This document shows, one piece after another, positions 16,622 to 25,559 of a stretch of 64,000 nt of DNA. This stretch comes from CAZHYV01 sp964537055 (GTDB taxonomy: Bacteria > Myxococcota_A > Polyangia > Palsa-1104 > JAEUJZ01), in contig CAZHYV010000001.1 in the NCBI GenBank assembly GCA_964537055.1, positions 248,001 through 312,000 on the forward strand. The letters run 5' to 3'. Within the stretch, counting starts at the first letter, position 1. Each line of letters starts with the position of its first letter. Below the pieces are notes generated by a model, which searched no databases, was not told the origin of the DNA, and worked only from the letters and a program-made list of their open reading frames with translations. A program made the translations under genes and the position numbers.

Positions 16622-17581
16622 TTCCAGAAATGCCTGAGGTGAGCGCTGAAACGCCTTGGCATAGGGTCCTGCATGGATGAGTAGTTCCAAAACCCTCCCT
16701 CGTTTATCGGATCGACTGTTAATACTACGACTTGCTAAGACCTCCTCTGTAAAGCAGTCTTGGTACAGAGTGCGTATCCAAGGGACACTGGAATTTGAAG
16801 CCATCACATTGACCCCACGCTCTGCAAGTTTTTGTATTCCGTCGGCAAGCTGGATATGTTCTTTCTCGTGGAAGCCTCCCGCATGATAGTTTACAAAAGA
16901 AGAGGTGGGACTTAGGGGGGCATACGGAGGATCGAAGTAAACAAAATCTCCCGACGCTGCTGCTTCGAAGGTTTCTTCAAAGGAAGCGACTTCGATGGTG
17001 GTTCCCTTTAGGGCATAATGGGCAGATAAGAGAACCTCTGCATCACAAATCTGGGGATGCGGGTAACGGCCAAAAGGTACATTGAATTGACCCTTTTGGT
17101 TTTCTCGAAACAACCCATTGAAACAAGTTTTGTTTAAATAAATAAGTCTGGAAGCTCGCTCAAGAGGGTCTAGTGTTTGTGGGTCGAGCGCCCTCATTTT
17201 GTAGTAATATTCTTCTTCATTTTTGTGGGTCTTCAGCAAACCGATGAGGGATTCAACGTCGTCCCGAACCACTTGGTACGCATTGACCAACTCCTGATTA
17301 ATATCAGAAAGCCGCGCTTTTTTTGTCCCAAGCAGGCCTCGTTCTTTTAGGGCAAAGAAGACAGCACCTCCACCTAAGAAGGGCTCGTGATAGCGGCCCT
17401 TTCTTACTGAAGGCACCCTAGGCAAAATGACCGGGAGAAGTTGCCTTTTTCCACCTGCCCATTTGAGAAAAGGCCGGTAGACTCGAAACTCAAACTCAGG
17501 GAACAGGGTAGGTTGTTTGGACGAACGGGAGGAAGGGTCGGTTGAGGTTATTGGCTGTTGCAGCACATTCGATAAAATCAC
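16559..17581 (-). CDS. dam: Dam-type DNA adenine methyltransferase, reading into the tRNA antisense strand
   Basis: The class alpha N6-adenine methylase has the AdoMet motif FLKWAGGKRQLLP (about residue 38), EPFLGGGAVFFAL, and the catalytic DPPYAPLS (about 218), matching Dam and M.DpnIIA; the expected target is GATC. No endonuclease gene is beside it, so it looks solitary. The start is GTG 17581 with no clear ribosome-binding site; the conserved core begins around residue 36, so the exact start matters little. The last 20 residues (W to TS) are encoded by the antisense of the tRNA at 16548-16621; the stop TGA lies inside the tRNA D-arm. This tail is unlikely to be native to the family. Confidence 0.88.
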   Translation of the reverse strand: MILSNVLQQPITSTDPSSRSSKQPTLFPEFEFRVYRPFLKWAGGKRQLLPVILPRVPSVRKGRYHEPFLGGGAVFFALKERGLLGTKKARLSDINQELVNAYQVVRDDVESLIGLLKTHKNEEEYYYKMRALDPQTLDPLERASRLIYLNKTCFNGLFRENQKGQFNVPFGRYPHPQICDAEVLLSAHYALKGTTIEVASFEETFEAAASGDFVYFDPPYAPLSPTSSFVNYHAGGFHEKEHIQLADGIQKLAERGVNVMASNSSVPWIRTLYQDCFTEEVLASRSINSRSDKRGRVLELLIHAGPYAKAFQRSPQAFLEWHLGESNPEPYAYEASALTS

Positions 17582-17695
17582 AAAGATATGCTGCCGGACT
17601 CAGGATCGGGAATCAATTTTTTCGCAGCGTTTTTATAAAATAGCAACTTCTTTATCTGTTGAAGAACCCCTCTTATCATAGTATGAAGGACTCGT

Positions 17696-18516
17696 ATGAA
17701 CAGGTTGTGCGATCTCATTCACCCAAGAACCCGTACGAGGACCCTACGTGAGAACATCCTAATTTTACTCCCTCCCTACTCGAGATTTTTTCAAATCTTA
17801 TTCCTCTTCTTAATTTCTTTGCCAGGTCCTCTTTTTGCAGTGCAACTTCCCCTTTCTACAAACCCACAAGACCCATGTAAGGAAAGCATCCAAGAACGCT
17901 CCCAGGAGCGCCTTCGTTTCGAGCAGCAGGCTCCCCGCTTTGCCGGCTCGAAACTAGGAGAGCACTGGTACCAATATTTGCAGCTTAAGAATAAGTTTGA
18001 GCAAACAAAGTGTATGGATTACCTCTGTTTGTCTCTACCCCAATATCTAGAATCGTTAGCACAAGCGACTTCGCCTTCCTTTAAGAGAAAAAGTAGTGTG
18101 GATCCATCTATGAATACGCTTCTCTCTATGTTTGATGAGGTCTCTCTAGCTCGTGAAAATTGCCTAGCTAAAATGCAGGAGTCTTCTATTCTCAAGGCAG
18201 AGGAAAAACAACATATCCAATCGCTCCCTACCGATCTAGAGTTCACAAAATTAAATCTTCTTGAGAGAAAAAAAAGATTCATACCAGGAATAAAAAGATT
18301 GGTCTTGGTCTTTCGATTGCCTCCATCGTCCTAGGGACCGCAGCGGTTGCAGTAGGAGCCTATTATAACCAGCACCCTGTGAAAGTTTCCGAGAGAGGAT
18401 GTTCAGTAGATGGCCGTGATCTTGAGTGTTATTCGACCGGGATTGGCTGGATGAGTGTCGGAAGTGTGGTGGCTCTTGGAGGAGTGGTTGGTCTAGGAGT
18501 CTCCTTAGCTTATTGA
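17696..18516 (+). pseudogene. Secreted/membrane protein interrupted at an A8 tract (frameshift or recoding)
   Basis: Frame 0 begins at ATG 17696 (AAGGA upstream) with a signal peptide (FFQILFLFLISLPGPLFA) and runs 212 residues to a stop at 18332. At the run of eight A (18268-18275) a shift of -1 instead continues KKKIHTRNKKIGLGLSIASI through a membrane helix (IASIVLGTAAVAVGAYY) and a second glycine-rich helix, to the stop at 18514-18516. That extension of about 80 codons looks genuinely coded. The frame-0 codons over the run are AAA AAA preceded by A, a valid A-AAA-AAA slippery heptamer. Possible readings are programmed -1 frameshifting, transcriptional slippage, a recent inactivating deletion, or a sequencing error. 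Family unknown. Confidence 0.7.
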
Positions 18517-18578
18517 GGTCATCTTAAGAGAAGTAGCATTTTGCTTTTATTTTTCAAAAGAAGATATATGATGAAGAT

Positions 18579-19691
18579 ATGAAACGTACAATGTATGCCC
18601 ATGTAGGAACCATCTCTCTGTTTGCTACTCTTACTGCGCTTGCCCAGTCCTCCCCCGAGACAGGTGCTGAAAAGGCAGCTTCTCCTGCAAGTCCACCTGC
18701 TGTGGTGGCCTCTCGTCCCTCAGAAGTTCAGCCGCAGTGTAAGAGCCAGTATGAATTATCGTTTGCTCGGATCCAAACTGTTTCTGGTAGTTCGGTGAAA
18801 ACCCAAGAAAAAGCGGAACAGATCGTTGGCAACTTCTTTGGTCCTTCTCCTGCTCGTTGCGAAGCAGGGGCCTATGAGTATTTTATCGATCAACTCTCGA
18901 CCTACGGAAATAGTGTGTTAAGGGCTACTTCTGCTAAGGAACAAATGGGGAAATATCTAATTGCTTTGGAGATTATTAAACAAGCACCCCGACAGATTCC
19001 CTTTGAAGAAGAGACCTCGTCAAAGCTTTGGATTCAACAAATTCGTTCAAATTTACACGCGGTCGCGGATGATATCTATCAATCAAAGTCAAAGAAGAAG
19101 AATTTGGTGCTTGTGGATAAGTTGCTAGCAGCGATTGATACAATGACAGTACCTACAATTGGACCTCGTCCGGTACAACCAGCCGGGGTGATTTCTATTA
19201 AGACGCCAACCAGGCCACTGCCAGACTGGGGGCTTGCGAGCTTACATGAGGTCCAAAAGGCCGTGTTGGTTGCTGAAAAAGAACTGCTTGATAGGGCAGA
19301 GAAAATCAAGGTGGCCTCGAAACCAAACGAACCCAAAACAGGCACTTCGACCTCACCAGGGGCAGAACCCAAAATAGACTCTTCAGGTTCAGATGCTGCC
19401 GTTCGTGAAGCCAAGGAAAAATTGAAACCCGTCCTTCAATGGATAGAAGATCCTACTACGTTACCCCCTGCATCGTCGAGTGGAACGACAGTCAATGCTC
19501 CGAAAATCCTTATGCCAGATTGGGTTGTCCAAAATTTGTACGAGGTGCAAGAGCTTCTCAAAGGGTATGAGCTTTGGCAGAATAATACCTCGAAAGGAGC
19601 CCTAGAGGCTCAACAGAGGGATATTAAAGATGCAAAACAAAAACTAGAGAACAGTCTCAAATGGTTTGAGACGAACGCAAAATCCCCATAA
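18579..19691 (+). CDS. Secreted protein with an internal two-fold repeat, function unknown
   Basis: A signal peptide (TISLFATLTALAQ) is followed by a low-complexity Ala/Ser/Pro segment and then a helical region. Two copies of a unit can be seen: RPLPDWGLASLHEVQKAVL with VREAKEKLKPVLQWIEDP, and ILMPDWVVQNLYEVQELL with IKDAKQKLENSLKWFETN, about 115 residues apart. The charged helices suggest a coiled or helical-bundle structure in the periplasm. It lies 62 bases after the frameshifted secreted gene, so the two may be cotranscribed. No family recognised. Confidence 0.7.
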   Translation: MKRTMYAHVGTISLFATLTALAQSSPETGAEKAASPASPPAVVASRPSEVQPQCKSQYELSFARIQTVSGSSVKTQEKAEQIVGNFFGPSPARCEAGAYEYFIDQLSTYGNSVLRATSAKEQMGKYLIALEIIKQAPRQIPFEEETSSKLWIQQIRSNLHAVADDIYQSKSKKKNLVLVDKLLAAIDTMTVPTIGPRPVQPAGVISIKTPTRPLPDWGLASLHEVQKAVLVAEKELLDRAEKIKVASKPNEPKTGTSTSPGAEPKIDSSGSDAAVREAKEKLKPVLQWIEDPTTLPPASSSGTTVNAPKILMPDWVVQNLYEVQELLKGYELWQNNTSKGALEAQQRDIKDAKQKLENSLKWFETNAKSP

Positions 19692-19918
19692 GTTACGAAG
19701 GTATCTTTTCCTGGAAGAGAACCCTATCTAATAAGCCTCCTATCATTCTTCCTCAAGTTTCGGCTGTATCCATTGAATTCCTGCAAATTACTCTACTGGC
19801 CGAGAATCCTATCAGTACAAACTTTAAAATTCTGATGGATTTAGATGAAAATTATTAAAAATCGCGGTATGAGTAAAAGAGGACTTGATTTTCTTATATC
19901 GAGATACAAGAGGATTCA

Positions 19919-21154
19919 TTGCAAGAACCGATCGCTTCCCCATCGACCCCAAGCGTTTTACTGAGTCACCGTCCCTTCCGCTTCTACATCATTGGGTACT
20001 TTATCACCACCTTTGGGCAGCTGATGCAAAGCGTAGCAGTCGGCTGGGAAATCTACGAACGAACCAATTCGGAATGGGCTTTGGGGCTCGTAGGGCTTTT
20101 TCAGGTAATTCCCATTTTTGTACTGGCTCTGTTTACCGGGCATGCGCTAGATCGGTACAATCGCAAAACCATTTTGCTTCTCTCTCAGGTGGGTGCTCTC
20201 TGGATGTCCCTAGGATTGGGGCTGATTTCTTACTTTCATTGGCCTTACCGGTATATGTACCTTTGTTTGCTTCTAGGAGGCATTGCTCGATCCTTCTATG
20301 CATCTGCTCGTGTAAGCCTGCTTCCAGAGCTTCTTCCTCCCTCCCATACGACCCGAGCCTTAAATTTGTCCGCTGCCACCTGGCAACTCGCAACGACGGT
20401 AGGCCCAGCCTGTGGAGGTGCATTGATTGCAGTATTCCATAAAGCCTGGGGGATTTATTTCCTGAGCGCCATAAGCGCTTTTATGTTCATTGTATTGCTT
20501 TCAAAAATCTCGGTGAAAAATCAACCTGTAAGCACACAGCCCCTGAGCACAGAAGGTCTTTTTGCGGGTGTAAAATACGTGCTTCGGACCAAACTCTTGC
20601 TATCTGTCATGGTCCTTGATCTATTCGCAGTCCTTTTGGGAGGGGCGACGACCTTGCTTCCCGTGTATGCAAAGAACATCCTGAGGGTGGGGCCTGCGGG
20701 GCTTGGGTTCTTGCGTGCCGCACCGGCCGTAGGTGCTCTGATTGCTTCTACCATTGTTGCATACCGTCCTCCGTTTCAGAAAGCGGGTTGTGTCCTTTTG
20801 GGGTGTGTCATCGGATTTGGTGTGGCCACCATCCTGTTTGGCCTCTCCAGGTCGTTTTTTCTCTCGATGGTAGCTTTGCTGTTGCTAGGCGGATTTGATA
20901 ACGTTAGTGTCGTCATTCGAGCCACCATCGAGCAGCAAAAAACACCTAACGAGATGAGGGGTCGTGTTTCTGCCATTGTTCGCCTGTTCATTAACCTATC
21001 AAACGAGCTAGGGAGTTTTGAATCAGGGGCGGTGGCTGCCTGGATTGGTCCAGCGGCCTGTGTTACCTTGGGAGGGATTGGGACCATTTTGGTGGTTTTT
21101 TTCGTGGCTGAGATATGGCCTGAACTTCGGAATCTAGGGAAGCTGGAAGAGTAA
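19919..21154 (+). CDS. MFS exporter, EntS-like (MFS_3)
   Basis: This 411-residue, 12-helix transporter has the motif-A loop GHALDRYNRKTILLL after helix 2 and a second-half equivalent RGRVSAIVRLF. The start RPFRFYIIGYFITTFGQLMQSVAVGWEIYERT is characteristic of the EntS/MFS_3 group, whose known members export siderophores or drugs; the substrate here is unknown. Translation starts at TTG 19919, six bases after AAGAGG. A strong intrinsic terminator follows directly. Confidence 0.88.
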   Translation: MQEPIASPSTPSVLLSHRPFRFYIIGYFITTFGQLMQSVAVGWEIYERTNSEWALGLVGLFQVIPIFVLALFTGHALDRYNRKTILLLSQVGALWMSLGLGLISYFHWPYRYMYLCLLLGGIARSFYASARVSLLPELLPPSHTTRALNLSAATWQLATTVGPACGGALIAVFHKAWGIYFLSAISAFMFIVLLSKISVKNQPVSTQPLSTEGLFAGVKYVLRTKLLLSVMVLDLFAVLLGGATTLLPVYAKNILRVGPAGLGFLRAAPAVGALIASTIVAYRPPFQKAGCVLLGCVIGFGVATILFGLSRSFFLSMVALLLLGGFDNVSVVIRATIEQQKTPNEMRGRVSAIVRLFINLSNELGSFESGAVAAWIGPAACVTLGGIGTILVVFFVAEIWPELRNLGKLEE

Positions 21155-21161
21155 GTACTTA

Positions 21162-21190
21162 AGAACTTCTTCCTGAAGAAGCTCTTTTTT
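21162..21190 (+). terminator. Intrinsic terminator after the MFS exporter
   Basis: AGAACTTCTTC, a very short loop and GAAGAAGCTCT pair with one mismatch, followed by six T (21185-21190). The ribosome-binding site of the next gene begins right after the T run, so any upstream promoter for that gene must read through it. Confidence 0.75.
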
Positions 21191-21203
21191 AAAGGAAAAG
21201 ATA

Positions 21204-21845
21204 ATGGTATCTATTGATCCCATGAAAACAGGGTCTCGTTGGAAAATAAGACAGGTCATGTTCCTTCTCATTTTTTCTCTCTTCTCTTCAGTGCAAGCTT
21301 ATGCGGATGTAGAATTCGAGAAAGGAATACAAACGAAAGAAAATGAGTTGCCTCGGTCTCAGAATTCATTCTCTCGATTTGCTATATTTGCAGAAGTCGG
21401 TCCAGGGGCATACTTTCTCTTGTATCCCAATCAAGTATTTGGAGGCCCTTTTTTGTCTGCAGCAGCAGGGGTTAGCATTTCTCAGTTTGATTCGTGCAAT
21501 TCCAGAGAAAATGGATTCTGCGCCCGTATTCTTCTGACTGGAAAATTTGGGATTAGCTATGCTCCCCCTCACGAATCTATCTTAATCAATCCTATGCTGG
21601 GTGCAGAATCCATTCTGCTCTTCGGGAAAAAGCGCTGGGTGGGCGTTATGATCTCTGCTGCATTAGGCTATGGTTTTTCAACCAATGCGGGGGTGAATCC
21701 TCATTCAGTTCGTCTTGACTTAGGGACTGGATTGTGGGTGAATCTAAGGCCTACTCGGTCCCGATTTGCGGTCTATGTTCGGGCAAATTTTGACCCCATT
21801 GGAAAATTACTCAGTTTTCCCATTGGGTTCAATGCTCGTTTTTGA
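21204..21845 (+). CDS. Predicted outer-membrane beta-barrel protein (short-barrel family)
   Basis: A signal peptide (VMFLLIFSLFSSVQAYA) precedes a short barrel beginning FSRFAIFAEVGPGAYF and ending FPIGFNARF. The start of the barrel, the central two-cysteine loop (FDSCNSRENGFCARI) and the order of strands match the proteins at 31746 and 32929 (SRWALSAEFTPGVGY, QCAPPSQKSCFQL), so this is a three-member family in the window. The ATG at 21204 has AAAGGA upstream. A lipoprotein gene overlaps its end and is probably translated with it. Function unknown. Confidence 0.75.
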   Translation: MVSIDPMKTGSRWKIRQVMFLLIFSLFSSVQAYADVEFEKGIQTKENELPRSQNSFSRFAIFAEVGPGAYFLLYPNQVFGGPFLSAAAGVSISQFDSCNSRENGFCARILLTGKFGISYAPPHESILINPMLGAESILLFGKKRWVGVMISAALGYGFSTNAGVNPHSVRLDLGTGLWVNLRPTRSRFAVYVRANFDPIGKLLSFPIGFNARF

Positions 21846-21856
21846 AAGGAGTGAAG

Positions 21857-22474
21857 ATGAAAAGAATTTCAAGAGAGTTCTTCTATTTTCTTAGTGCCAT
21901 CTTCTGTTTTGGTTGTAGTGATATGTCGACTACAAAGTTATTTGATGCGAACTGGCCTGAGGCAACTCTGTATCAGATCGATTTTCATCAGGGTTGGCCT
22001 GATAACAAAGAGGCGATTCCTCCCCTTTTTGCAATCGTCTCAAAAGCTTCTGATGGGAAATATTTATATATGGCCTCTATGATTCTTGGGGAGGGAGAAA
22101 ATAGACGTTTTGGGATCCAGCTTGGCTGGTCTGAAAAAGAGATTATCCCAGGCAGTGTCACGGGCTCCGATCATTTCATATTCGTGCGTTATCTAAAAGG
22201 AGAACCAGGCAGTGAGCAATATGTTCGTTATGAGCATACAAACGAGGCGCGTTGCAGAAACCGTTATTATCTGAATTCTGATGATGAAATGATAAGGAAG
22301 ATGTTTACTACAGTTGTTAACGTCGGAGAACAGCTGAATACTCATTTTCAGACCTTCCCAAATAATGAACAATCGATTCCTGCAGAATTAAAACAACAAG
22401 TTATTCAGATATGGAAGGGTATGTTCTCGTTTCCACCTTGGCTAAAAGCCTTCCCAGCGGATGGATGTTCGTAG
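21857..22474 (+). CDS. Lipoprotein of unknown function
   Basis: The ATG at 21857 follows AAGGAG by five bases; the TTG at 21842 that would overlap the preceding stop is less likely. The signal peptide ends in AIFCFGC (lipidated Cys). The mature part (about 185 residues) is rich in aromatic residues (FHQGWPDN, FGIQLGWSEKE, HFIFVRYLKGEP) with a single Cys pair candidate (ARCRNRYY, ADGCS). It follows the outer-membrane protein gene by 12 bases, so the products may act together in the outer membrane. No family recognised. Confidence 0.7.
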   Translation: MKRISREFFYFLSAIFCFGCSDMSTTKLFDANWPEATLYQIDFHQGWPDNKEAIPPLFAIVSKASDGKYLYMASMILGEGENRRFGIQLGWSEKEIIPGSVTGSDHFIFVRYLKGEPGSEQYVRYEHTNEARCRNRYYLNSDDEMIRKMFTTVVNVGEQLNTHFQTFPNNEQSIPAELKQQVIQIWKGMFSFPPWLKAFPADGCS

Positions 22475-22564
22475 ATATACGATGGTTTGTCCTTAAATGC
22501 TGCTAAAGTTAACCATGGCATTCCAGTAGATAGGAATTATAGTAGATGAGAAGGAGAAACTCGT

Positions 22565-22927
22565 ATGGGCCGTTATATTCTTTTGTGTTTGATCTATGCA
22601 CTATCCGTATTGCTCGCCGCCCGTGTAGTGCCAGGGCTGCGGGTGCAGTCCTATAAAAAGGCAGTCCTGTTTGCGTTTGTTTTTGGAATTCTTGACGCAC
22701 TCTTGTTAAAAGTACTGGTCATTTTGACGTTGCCCTTTTTGCTTCTCACCTTTGGCTTTTCGCTCTTGATCTTAAATGCCCTTTTGTTTTGGCTTGCTCA
22801 TCGGATTGTATCGGGCATCGAGATTGATGGGTTTGGGTATGCAATTCTGGCTTCGGTGGTCACAGGGCTTATTAACTTTATTCTGACTTATGCCTTATTA
22901 GGGCATGGCACCTTTCTAGGAATGTAA
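22565..22927 (+). CDS. Phage-holin-family (YvlD/4-TM superfamily) membrane protein
   Basis: The 120-residue protein consists of four hydrophobic helices separated by short loops: YILLCLIYALSVLLAARVVPGL, the VLFAFVFGILDALL region, LLTFGFSLLILNALLFWLAH, then GYAILASVVTGLINFIL. That pattern, with the VPG and LTFG..LILNA features, matches the widespread 4-TM family annotated as phage holin IV or YvlD-like, which is chromosomal and not evidence of a prophage. GGAG lies about eight bases before the ATG. Confidence 0.8.
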   Translation: MGRYILLCLIYALSVLLAARVVPGLRVQSYKKAVLFAFVFGILDALLLKVLVILTLPFLLLTFGFSLLILNALLFWLAHRIVSGIEIDGFGYAILASVVTGLINFILTYALLGHGTFLGM

Positions 22928-23133
22928 TGCATTCAGATTCGCCTGGGAAGGTTTGTGGCCAAATATGATGTATACAAGCCCTCGCTAAAGTGGTTTTCAC
23001 GTTCCTCTCTCCCAGATCATAAAAAAATCATGGTTCTTTGCATTTTTTGGTTGCAACAAACCACACATGCGTACATTCTTTTTTGCTCAATTTATCAACC
23101 TGATCGCTTTTTGCCCGTGGAGGATCTCTTTTA

Positions 23134-25050
23134 ATGCACAACACAAACGAGGGTGCTGGTTCATTCAAGGTATCAGACGCTAAAGACATTTACGCGATTC
23201 GAAAGTGGGGAGAGCCCTACTTCGATGTAAATGACGCAGGCCATGTGGTTGTTTACCCGATGGGGGGCAACAAAAACCCTGCCTATTCGATCGATCTCAA
23301 AGCTCTTGTGGACGAACTACAAGAGCGAGGAATTCCCTCGCCTCTACTAATCCGTTTTCCTGAAATTTTACGCTCACGGATTGTAAAATTAAATGAAACC
23401 TTCCGCAGTGTGATGACCCAGTTTGGCTACCGAGGCGAGTACAAAGGGGTTTATCCGATCAAAGTGAATCAGGATCGCTTTGTGGTAGAGCATATCGCTT
23501 CGTATGGGCGACCCTACCACTATGGTCTGGAAGCAGGGAGCAAACCTGAGCTGCTCGCGGTCATCGCTCTGCTTGAAGACGAGAACGCTCTCATTATCTG
23601 CAATGGCTATAAGGACGAAGAGTATATCGAGACTGCACTTTTGGCCTCAAAACTGGGGAGAAACATCTTCCTGGTCGTGGAAAAACCCAGCGAGCTTGCT
23701 CTGATTGCTACGATTTCTAAACGGCTTGGAATCAAACCCAAAATTGGGATTCGTGTAAAACTATCTGCCCGTGGTTCGGGAAGATGGGAATCTTCAGGCG
23801 GAGACCAATCGAAATTTGGTCTTTCCAGCCGAGAGATTTTGGATGCGTTGGCCTTCCTAAAAGAACACGATCTTCTATCACAGCTCGAGCTGCTGCATTT
23901 TCACTTAGGAAGTCAAATTTCGGCCATCCAATCCATTCGGACCGGGATCCAAGAAGCGGCAAGATTTTTTACCGAACTTTACAAGGCAGGCGCGCCCCTC
24001 AAATATATGGACATTGGAGGCGGGCTTGGGATTGATTATGATGGTTCTCAATCTCAGGATAGCTTCTCGACCAATTACTCGGTTCAGGATTATGTTCGTG
24101 ATGTGGTATACCATCTAAAGCAAATCTGCGATGAAGATAATGTTCCGCATCCAACCCTTATCTCAGAATCAGGAAGGGCTGTGGTTGCGCACCATGCGGT
24201 TCTGGTAATCGATGTGCTCGGCGTTAGTGAGTTCCGACTGAGGCCCCAAGAAGTTCCTTCCAAGGATGCACTCCCCGCAGTGCAGAAACTATGGACGCTT
24301 TACCAGGACCTCCGTACTGAGAATTCAATTCCTACCTATGAAGAAGCCTCCCGCTGCAAGCAGGAGTGTGTCACTTCGTTTGCCAAAGGGGAAACCTCGC
24401 TTGAAGAGCGGGCTCTTGCCGAGGAGTTGTTTTGGGGGATCTGTCAAAAGATTCTACAAATTCACCCGAAGGTTCCTGAGGAATTAGAAAAGCTCCGGCA
24501 AACGCTATCGGATACTTATTTCTGCAATTTTTCGGTGTTCCAGTCACTGCCGGATAGCTGGGCCATTAACCAACTATTTCCAATTATGCCCATCCATCGG
24601 CTGAATGAAAAACCGACCCAGGCAGGTCTGCTTGCGGATATTACCTGCGATAGTGATGGAAAGATTGATCAGTTTGTTGCCCAAAAAGGCGCAAAATCTG
24701 TACTCGAGCTTCACCCGCTTACAGGTGAGAACTACTACCTGGGTATTTTCATGGTGGGTGCCTACCAAGAGATTCTGGGCGACCTTCACAACCTACTAGG
24801 AAATACCAATGCCGTCCTTGTATTTAACGATGGCGAGGGTGGCTACCAGATTGAGCACGTGGTTCCTGGAGACACGGTTGCCTCGGTGCTTGAGTATGTC
24901 GATTATTCAGGCGATGAGCTTCGTGCCCGAGTCCGTCGCGCGGCCGAAGTGGCTGTACGTAACCGCAAAATGACCCTGGAAGAGACGAAGATTCTCCTCA
25001 GATTTTATGAGCAGGGGTTGTTTGGGTACACCTATCTCGAGCGCGATTAA
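23134..25050 (+). CDS. speA: Biosynthetic arginine decarboxylase
   Basis: SpeA decarboxylates arginine to agmatine, the first step of the agmatine route to putrescine and spermidine. The 638-residue, PLP-dependent fold-III enzyme shows GVYPIKVNQDRFVVE (PLP lysine), GLEAGSKPELLA, HFHLGSQISAIQSIRTG, DIGGGLGIDYDGSQ and LISESGRAVVAHHAVLV, and the conserved end VRNRKMTLEETKILLRFYEQGLFGYTYLE. Length is usual. GGAGG precedes the ATG at a workable distance. It appears to be a single-gene unit, closed by a hairpin at 25061. Confidence 0.96.
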   Translation: MHNTNEGAGSFKVSDAKDIYAIRKWGEPYFDVNDAGHVVVYPMGGNKNPAYSIDLKALVDELQERGIPSPLLIRFPEILRSRIVKLNETFRSVMTQFGYRGEYKGVYPIKVNQDRFVVEHIASYGRPYHYGLEAGSKPELLAVIALLEDENALIICNGYKDEEYIETALLASKLGRNIFLVVEKPSELALIATISKRLGIKPKIGIRVKLSARGSGRWESSGGDQSKFGLSSREILDALAFLKEHDLLSQLELLHFHLGSQISAIQSIRTGIQEAARFFTELYKAGAPLKYMDIGGGLGIDYDGSQSQDSFSTNYSVQDYVRDVVYHLKQICDEDNVPHPTLISESGRAVVAHHAVLVIDVLGVSEFRLRPQEVPSKDALPAVQKLWTLYQDLRTENSIPTYEEASRCKQECVTSFAKGETSLEERALAEELFWGICQKILQIHPKVPEELEKLRQTLSDTYFCNFSVFQSLPDSWAINQLFPIMPIHRLNEKPTQAGLLADITCDSDGKIDQFVAQKGAKSVLELHPLTGENYYLGIFMVGAYQEILGDLHNLLGNTNAVLVFNDGEGGYQIEHVVPGDTVASVLEYVDYSGDELRARVRRAAEVAVRNRKMTLEETKILLRFYEQGLFGYTYLERD

Positions 25051-25060
25051 GCCATAGTGG

Positions 25061-25083
25061 GAGAGGCTGATACTTAGCCTCTT
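25061..25083 (+). terminator. Weak terminator-like hairpin after speA
   Basis: GAGAGGCT and AGCCTCTT pair around a seven-base loop, followed by only a short T-rich stretch. It sits about 10 bases after the speA stop. Confidence 0.4.
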
Positions 25084-25148
25084 TCTGGAGCGCTCCTTCT
25101 ACAGGATACTGCCTTGAAAAAGGTTTATCCTGGAATGGGTCCGCGGAT

Positions 25149-25388
25149 TTATACTTTGGTAGGTGCAGACTTCGGAGGAACCGGAAGCGGAGGAAGCTCA
25201 GCATTTGCAATCTCATTTGGGATGCATCCTCCTGCTGTTGGTGCAAATGTTTCCTCGCGTTTGCAGCACACAAGCCCTGGAAACTTCTTCTGGTCGGGGC
25301 AGCGGGAATAACCGGCTGGTGGTTTGGTATGAGCACAACCAATCAAGCTCATACCTACTATACAGAGGGCAAAAAGTTGTTTCTTCAT
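25149..25388 (-). CDS. Small cysteine-rich lipoprotein
   Basis: The 79-residue product has a clear lipoprotein signal peptide (MKKQLFALCIVGMSLIGC; lipidated Cys 18). The mature 62 residues contain four further cysteines (YSRCPDQ, GLVCCKRE, GGCIPNE), enough for two disulfides, and a proline-rich tail. AAGGAA lies about ten bases before the ATG. It is convergent with speA and divergent from lipB. No known family. Confidence 0.65.
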   Translation of the reverse strand: MKKQLFALCIVGMSLIGCAHTKPPAGYSRCPDQKKFPGLVCCKREETFAPTAGGCIPNEIANAELPPLPVPPKSAPTKV

Positions 25389-25559
25389 CGTGTCATCGTT
25401 CCTTTTCTATGAATCCGTTCCGTCTTTATACCTTAATTTGTTTAGGAGCTAGAAATTTATCAAGGATGGACTTGGGAATACAAGTACTATCGCAAGCCAT
25501 TGATCGAGAAGCGATAAGAAAACCCTCAACTTTCCCTAAGATGTGGTAAGAATCTCTTC

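Noticed and set aside
22565..22927. Holin-like gene as sign of a prophage
   Set aside because: The 4-TM family is common on chromosomes, and no phage structural, integrase or lysis genes are nearby.
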